64,000 nt of DNA, from assembly GCA_014898425.1 (NCBI GenBank), contig RCSZ01000007.1, positions 2,170,001 through 2,234,000 of the forward strand, in the 5' to 3' direction. The notes beneath the pieces were generated by a model, which did not search any database, was not told where the DNA came from, and saw only the letters and a list, made by a program, of their open reading frames with translations. Below are positions 57,396 to 64,000 of the stretch, piece after piece. This stretch comes from Botryotinia globosa (taxonomy: Eukaryota; Ascomycota; Leotiomycetes; Helotiales; Sclerotiniaceae). Made by a program: the position numbers and the translations under genes. Each line of letters starts with the position of its first letter. Position 1 is the stretch's first letter.

Positions 57396-59316
57396 CTAAT
57401 GAGCTGCAGCACGAACAGCTTTGGCCGTTTCTTTAGTCTCGCGTTCTAGGAGTGCCTCCATGACACCCACTGGACCAGCGGCCTTCATTTCCTTAACAAT
57501 TTGGTCCACGCCAAGTTGTTGGTCGGTCCAAAGTGGTTCTGGAGCCTCGCTGCCAGCTTCGCCTACACCGATGAAACCACCTTCGGCGGCCCATTCGGAA
57601 GTGCGTTTGATACCGAGCTCGGTGAACACAGAATCGATGGCGTTTACAAGATGTTCACGATACTCGCGAACATGGCCTGGTGTGGGAGTGATACGAAGGC
57701 GCTCTTGACCAACCGGAACGGTAGGATAATTGATAGATTGGACATAAATGCCGTGAACATCAAGAAGCATGTCAGATGCACGTTTGGCAAGCTCCGCATT
57801 TCCAACAAGAACGGGGATGATGTGAGAGGGGTTAGGAATGACTGGAATATCGCGCTCGCTGAGCGAATCTTTGACGGCTCGAGTATGGAGTTGTTGAAGA
57901 CGGCGGTCACCTTGGTATTCTGACTGATATTCTATGGCGGCTTGGGCACCGGCCATGGTTGCGGGTGGAAGAGAGGTGGTGAAAATGAAACCGGCAGCAA
58001 GAGATCTGATAGCGTCAACCATCTTATGGGATCCGGCAATATAACCACCGACACATCCGTATGCTTTGCCTAGAGTTCCAGTGATAATATCCACGCGGTC
58101 CATGATGGTACCCTTTGGACGGCCTGCAAGATGAGCTTCATAGTCTAGATGTTCCGCAACACCAGCGCCGTGTGGTCCGTACATTCCTACTGCATGGACT
58201 TCATCGAGAAAGGTGAGTGCGCCATACTTCTCGGCTAAATCACAGATCCCCTCAATGGGGCCGATTGAGCCGCACATGCTGTACACGGATTCGAATGCAA
58301 TAATCTTGGGGACTTCACGTGGAAGAGATGCCAACTTGGCCTCTAAATCCTCCAAATCATTGTGCTTGAAGACCATCTTCTTCGCGCCAGAGTGCCTAAT
58401 GCCCTGAATCATCGAAGCATGGTTCAAAGAATCCGACAAAAACACACAATCGGGTAGCTTGCTACCAAGGGTCGCAAGAGTCGCATCGTTCGCCACATAG
58501 CATGAAGTGAAAACAAGCGCGGCATCCTTAGCATGAAGTTTCGCAATTGATGCCTCGAGACCAATCGCATGCTGATTGTGACCTGAGATATTTCTGGTTC
58601 CACCAGCACCAGCACCATATTCATCAAGGGTTTCATGCATCGCCTTCAGGACTTGTGGATTCCGGCCCATGCCAAGGTAGTCGTTAGAGCACCATACCGT
58701 CACCTTCTCGTTCTTGTCGGCCATATGAGCCCGAGGAAACTCCTTAGCCAACCGGTTGATATTATTGAAGTAGCGGTATGACTTGTCCTTGTGCTTCTTC
58801 TCCAGTTCCGCGTTGTAAAATCCTTCATAATCGAACTTGGGGGCCTTTGATTGGTCATGGCGAGTAGCATGAGTTGGTGGGCGCGTTTGATTGATGTGTT
58901 GAAATGGTACTATTCATCTTACGTTAGAAGATGACTAGACATGAACAATGGGGGGAGGCTCGGAAGAGAAAATATATACCATTTTCACGACCAAACACAG
59001 TATCCTCGACAGCCCTCGCTTCATGAGATCTGCTGGTGTGGAGTTTTGCCTTTCCTGTGCTGACTTTTCCGGAGAAGGCTCGAATGGCCTTCATAGCAGT
59101 CACGCCACTAAATCCAACCTTTCCGGCCTTTGCGGTTTGGACGGCGAGAGCTTTGCCCATGACTGGACATCGACCAGCAATGGTCTGAAGATTGGACATA
59201 CTTCCTCCACCTGGGGAGACATGGGGACGGGTAGAGGTCGAAAGGGATCGGAGAGTCGCGGGCGAGGTCTTTTGAAGAAATGGGCACATTGCCCGACCTT
59301 TGAGAACGGCTTCCAT
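57396..59316 (-). CDS. HEM1: 5-aminolevulinate synthase, mitochondrial
   Basis: This PLP enzyme condenses glycine and succinyl-CoA to 5-aminolevulinate, the first step of heme synthesis in the mitochondrial matrix. complement(join(57396..58909, 58980..59316)) gives 616 aa, a normal fungal length. The presequence (about 1-110) contains two Cys-Pro heme-regulatory motifs, RAMCPFLQ (Cys11) and AGRCPVMG (Cys50), as in other ALAS. The catalytic domain shows [97 protein letters not shown] and the PLP lysine in [20 protein letters not shown]. The C-terminal [10 protein letters not shown] is typical. Control by heme through the Cys-Pro motifs is known for the family. A 360-bp (TTTA)n array lies about 580 bp upstream. 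Confidence 0.96.
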
Positions 59317-59751
59317 AATTATTGCTTGTTCGACGGGTGGATGGATGGACGGATGGATGGACAATGGATTCGAAGAATTGAATTGGGAGCAATGACCCTC
59401 GTGAAACTTCCTTTGGGCCAGGAAATACGACGAGCGAAAGGAGTATTGAGGGGGAGTGAATTTATTTGGAAGAGTAAAAAGTGAACAGAGCGGCGGGATG
59501 ATAGATGATTGATGTAACGGGAATTGGACCAAATCTTTCGCCGATGGATAATTATTTGGAATAAGCAATTTATGATTGGTCAATTAAATGGAATCTCTGG
59601 AGGGTTGATGTATTTAATACCTCTTTGAGTAATTGGAAGATTATTCCTTTGAGCTAACAATGATTGTTTTATGAAAGAGATATATATATATATGATTATG
59701 ACTCGGATGCACTCTCTTTGTGCTGTCTTGAGGTTGTTCGAGATGAGTCGA

Positions 59752-59773
59752 AGTTATATATATATATATAACT
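59752..59773. repeat. 22-bp AT palindrome
   Basis: AGTT, then alternating AT, then AACT is self-complementary; it could extrude as a cruciform. Confidence 0.85.
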
Positions 59774-59897
59774 ATATATGTATGTATCTGTCTATCTAGT
59801 AATTATACACCTTCTAGTTTGTATAAGTATATCTGTCTATTCTAGCAGATGGATATTTTGATATTTTAATTATCTTTTTTATATGGAGATTTATTAA

Positions 59898-60250
<353 letters not shown>

Positions 60251-62753
60251 TATTCATTCAATTATAAGAATATAGAACATCAAGTCATATATACATACAT
60301 ACATACATACCAGAAAAACTCTCATTCTCAAATCCCGAGTTCTCCTCTGGAGTCAAGTCAATTCTCGGAATCTTCGCAAAGTTTCAAAGATCCCTTGGCA
60401 TCCTGGTAGTCATAAACTAAAGTCAAGGTGATCCACACCCGGGCTTTCCCAATACTGGTACTGTACAGTCTGTACTCGACTCTTGCCAAGTTAAAATTCT
60501 ACTTCGTTCTAGCGTCAATCGAGTACTTCCACTTCCTTCGGAAATTCTAGAAGCCATGCTAATAAGTAATCTTCTTATATCGTAGGGCTGCTTCATGGTG
60601 GTGCTTGCAAAAGCCAATCAACTTCAAGGCGATAATTATCCAAAAACATTGACGATAGCACTTTACGGGGAAAGCATACATCCACCAATGATTACCTACC
60701 CAATAACCCACCTACAGATCCCCCAAGTTTCTCCACGGAAGTAAATTCCCGCGGTGATGCATCAATTCTGACCATGACTGTCTGTGTACGGAACTACATC
60801 AGTCAACACAGTGGAAGAATGATGATATCCCGTCTGTTCTAGTGGACAACATATATAATACGCATCAAATCACACAGTCCACATAGCCTGCATGAAATGC
60901 AATCATAGTTGATTACTCTTTTCAAATGTAAAATTTTCGTATATTCAATCGTTCCGCTCTAGCCAAGTCGGAGTGCTTGATTGCTGTTGTGTTGGTCAGG
61001 ATAAAAGAATAAAGCGACGTACGTACTCTGATCCATATACCTAACATACGTTTGGGTTCGATGTTTACCTACGGATTGGCACAGACAGTACCGCCATCTG
61101 CTTGGATGGAATTGTCGCGGAAGAGGGATAAAGATAAGTATTGAAGGTATCGAGGTGTTCAAAGTATGAACCATAGTCGTATAATTGGCAAATGGAATTT
61201 TATTTCATTTGCAGGGATGATGGTCAGCGTGAAGGTTTTGGTTATTTCTCTCGTCTTCCCCTTCTAGAGTTGGGACGATTGAGTTAGATGGATATGCGAG
61301 GAGTAATTTCGAAACAAAGAGTTGATGGTATTCTATGGAGTCATAATTTGAACGGCAGAAAACATCAGCTTTCCTGAATCTTCCTGAAGGGTCGTTGATC
61401 AAGCCAAATAGCTAGAGGCATGTCACGAAATCCCCGCCATGGAGACAATTTATCTCCGCTCACAAGATGCACACAACAGAACGCTCCGCAACTTCCTCGT
61501 GATCAAAGTCACGAAAGGCTATACTTTTACATCACTCACCAGTCCCATTTTACTCTCCTCTCTTTTCCACTGTCGCAAGAACTCACTCTTTACCCCTCAT
61601 GCTCTCCCTCAGATCGTAAAGTGGGCTGTTCAAACTGCTGCATCTTTACCGATAATCTCCCATCATCTCTCAGCCATGTCAGCTCTTGAGACATAAAACT
61701 TGCACTTCTGTCTTGTGCGCCCATTGCAAGATGGAAGAAATAAAGAAGGGATCGGATGGTACTATGAACGGCTCAGCTTCTTTGAGGCAGAATTGAACCA
61801 CTACTTCGGATTACAATAGAAGATGATGGGGATTGATCTGATTTAAGAAGAGAATGGCGTTAAAAAAGGGTAAAGGAAGGAAAGGCTGGTCTGGATTCAC
61901 CCTCAAAGGATGGAAATGAGGCTTCATATATGTATATATACAGTATCTATACGAGAGGACTAGACTGCCACTGATCACATATACATTGTTGGATGTGATT
62001 CCACTTGGAAGACAGTATCACTCTTTGGGAGTTTAAAAATACCATGATGATACGAGGATACGAGGCAACATGAAAATAAGGGATCGAGCATCGCCATTCT
62101 TCTAGATTCGAGTTCGAATTCGAATTTCACAATAACATGACGCTTGAATTTGCGTAGATGCCGTTAATGTTCGGATTTTCAGAGATAGGTCTATTTATTT
62201 ACATCAAGCAAAGCTATATTAAATCATTCTTTATAGGATCTTATAAATCGAATTTATCAATCCGTTGTATTCAGATTCATCATATGGCCTGTCATGGACT
62301 TTCAGACCTGGGAGTCTAAGCGAACGCCACTTCCCCGAGCTTACCCCACATCCCAAGTAATGGACTACGTCAACACTTCGAGCTTCTGGAGTTGAAGCAT
62401 TCTGCTGGTTCCACGAGTATCTATTTCGAATGGCTCTTGAAATGCTGCCTAACTCATCTGAACAACTCGGTGACTGAAACATAATGTCTGCGTGAGACAC
62501 GGGTAAAGAGTTGTCTGTGCGTCATTTGTTCGACTCCTTCACGTTGACATCATGATGTACGAGGATGCATAGCTAGTGGTGGCGTTACATGCACTTGGTA
62601 TACGTAGCTGTTGTAAAGAATGTCTATAAAATCACTACTCTCAATGTTCCTTCTCCATTCTTAGACAATCATCTGTATCCAGTGCTCACCTCCAGAACAC
62701 TCACCCAAACAGTAATCAAAGATTATCCATCACTCACACCCACACGTACAGTC

Positions 62754-63458
62754 ATGGCAACCACAACAGCCCCCGGAGAGAACTTTGAAGTTCGCCAAAC
62801 CTCTTCGACTGAGGATTGGCACCCAGACCCTTCAAAATCTATCCCTCTATCTCCCGCTCGTCAAGCACTCATTGACGATATAATTGCTCTGTATAGCTGC
62901 GAACCTACCATTGAGCGTGTCAAACGGTATACGCCCGATTGCGTCTACGATGACCAATTTGTCTATGCCAATGATCGGTACAAGATGGCTGGACAGTGGT
63001 TTGCGCTACCAAAGTTGTTCAAAGATAGTAAAAACGAGGGGTATCAGGTTGTAAGAAGCGATGATGAGGTGATCCAATTCAAGAACGAACAGGTATGCAA
63101 TATTCATTGCCAAGCTGCTTGGTTTACGTCTAAATAAACTCTAACAATGGGATAGTCATGGACCTTTAAAATCATTCCCAAAACCGCCACAATAAACGCA
63201 CTCGTGACTTTGTCTCTTGATCCCGAAACCGTCCACAGCGATTTCATACGAGTCAAGTATCACAAGGATCAAGCCAACGAAAAAGACTACAGTCATGAGG
63301 GTGTAGGCTTTTCATTTAAGAAATGGCAGGCAGATCAAGTGGCAAAGCACATGAGCAGTGATGAAGTTGCAGTTTTTAAAGAGGATAGTACTGCTGGAAA
63401 GGAACCTGTTAGGAAGTATGGCGACGGTAAGGGTGAAGCCCCACTGAAAGATTTGTAA
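62754..63458 (+). CDS. NTF2/SnoaL-like fold hypothetical protein
   Basis: join(62754..63092, 63156..63458) gives 213 aa. The intron starts GTATGC and ends GGGATAG, joining KNEQ to SWTF. After MATTTAPGENFEVRQ the protein reads LIDDIIALYSCEPTIERVKR, YTPDCVYDDQFVYANDRYKM and AGQWFALPKLF. That is the helix plus Y-x-x-D-cavity opening of the NTF2-like superfamily. Beta strands follow: YQVVRSDDEVIQFKNEQSWT, TINALVTLSLD and FIRVKYHKDQ. The C-terminus is GFSFKKWQADQVAKHM. No catalytic pair can be named with confidence. An upstream in-frame ATG at 62589 would add 55 residues; I prefer 62754 (GTCATGGCA context). Confidence 0.75.
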
Positions 63459-63724
63459 TGCCTGGTTAAGAATACACGAATGATATTGTGACTTGTCGCT
63501 GATCTATGTTACCATATGAAGTATCATCTATGCAGAGTGATATTGATGTGAAATCATACATAGCCGTCTTCGATGATGAAAAATTATATCATATCTATCT
63601 CGGATACCATTGAAGCAAAGGGTTATCGCGATATTTTAACTTCTCCTATAGACTATCCAACAGCGTACCACCAATTTCGCTGAATAGTATCCAAGGATCT
63701 TGTCAGTCTTCTGTCGATCGAGTT

Positions 63725-63954
63725 TCAGCCAGTCATTACTTTGGGTGCAGAACCCCTAGTTGAAATCCTATCAAGCTCATGAATAGGACAAGGGGCTTCG
63801 ATGCCCTGCTCAGGTGATGATAGGAATTTGTGATCTGGTGGAACTTCCTCAAGACATTCTGAAGATACAAAACTAGGCGGCACGACACTATTGCATTCTT
63901 CGTTGTTTGCTCGTGACATTTGATTTTGCTCCACATATATATCAGTGATTACTT
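63725..63954 (-). CDS. Possible last exon of a gene entering from the right edge
   Basis: On the minus strand a frame runs from an acceptor-like TTCTCAG (ending at 63955) through EVITDIYVEQNQMSRANNEE and PPSFVSSECLEEVPPDHKFL to a stop at 63725. The residue composition is protein-like but there is no domain. Upstream bases to the window end could be intron or another exon. Low confidence. Confidence 0.25.
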
Positions 63955-64000
63955 CTGAGAAGCTGAAAGTAGGCGTTCAACCTCATGCGTGTACTCTGGG

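Noticed and set aside
57421..57923. Plus-strand frames antisense to ALAS
   Set aside because: Shadows of a highly conserved coding region on the other strand.
62231..62500. 89-codon minus-strand frame containing VVHYLGCGVSSGKW
   Set aside because: Protein-like but isolated, no recognisable domain and no clear promoter; insufficient support.

Overview
The window is a gene-sparse piece of a filamentous ascomycete nuclear genome. Protein-coding genes sit on both strands, have short GT-AG introns (about 50-260 nt), and are separated by long intergenic stretches full of microsatellites. One block of extreme A+T richness carries the footprint of repeat-induced point mutation (RIP) in a Fot1/pogo-type transposon. 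The gene set, the ~42-44% GC look of the unique DNA and the Fot1-like element suggest Leotiomycetes, perhaps Sclerotiniaceae (Botrytis/Sclerotinia/Monilinia). That placement is inference, because no search could be run.

Layout, left to right. 1-2304 (-): TBC1D5-like Rab GAP, cut by the left edge. 2818-4846: RIP-degraded Fot1/pogo transposon with TA target duplication, ending 145 bp before an AP-1 accessory (aftiphilin/Laa2-like) gene at 4992-6704 (+). 6981-7226 (-): small Cys-rich protein. 8343-10345 (-): Xaa-Pro aminopeptidase, divergent from a two-dsRBD protein at 10823-11896 (+). 13479-15938 (-): Msg5-like dual-specificity phosphatase. 15939-23648: a 7.7-kb repeat-filled divergent intergenic region. 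23649-26579 (+): large disordered fungal protein. 27846-29157 (+): tRNA 2'-phosphotransferase Tpt1. 29158-33488: second repeat-filled spacer. 33489-36139 (+): large fungal protein, probably DUF8004. 36915-37874 (-): EBP-type sterol isomerase. 39469-41194 (-): WRAP73/WDR8-like WD40 protein, divergent from the cnxABC/MOCS1-like molybdopterin gene at 41757-44098 (+). 45012-46970 (+): secreted Ser-rich cupredoxin-like protein. 49823-51150 (+): two-RRM protein. 54374-55990 (+): coiled-coil protein. 57396-59316 (-): 5-aminolevulinate synthase. 62754-63458 (+): NTF2/SnoaL-like protein. A possible gene end lies at the right border.

The genes are mostly housekeeping (heme and molybdenum-cofactor synthesis, sterol isomerisation, tRNA splicing, endosomal traffic, MAPK dephosphorylation). 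They do not form a biosynthetic cluster. The most interesting points are a MOCS1A/MOCS1AB-style splicing switch in the molybdenum-cofactor gene, the readable catalytic blocks of the RIP-killed transposase, an 11-G frameshift and strongly C-depleted coding strand in Tpt1, a stop-free 48-nt GC-AG intron in the TBC gene, and several structure-prone repeats (G-quadruplex heptamer array, 27-bp hairpin, Z-DNA palindrome).
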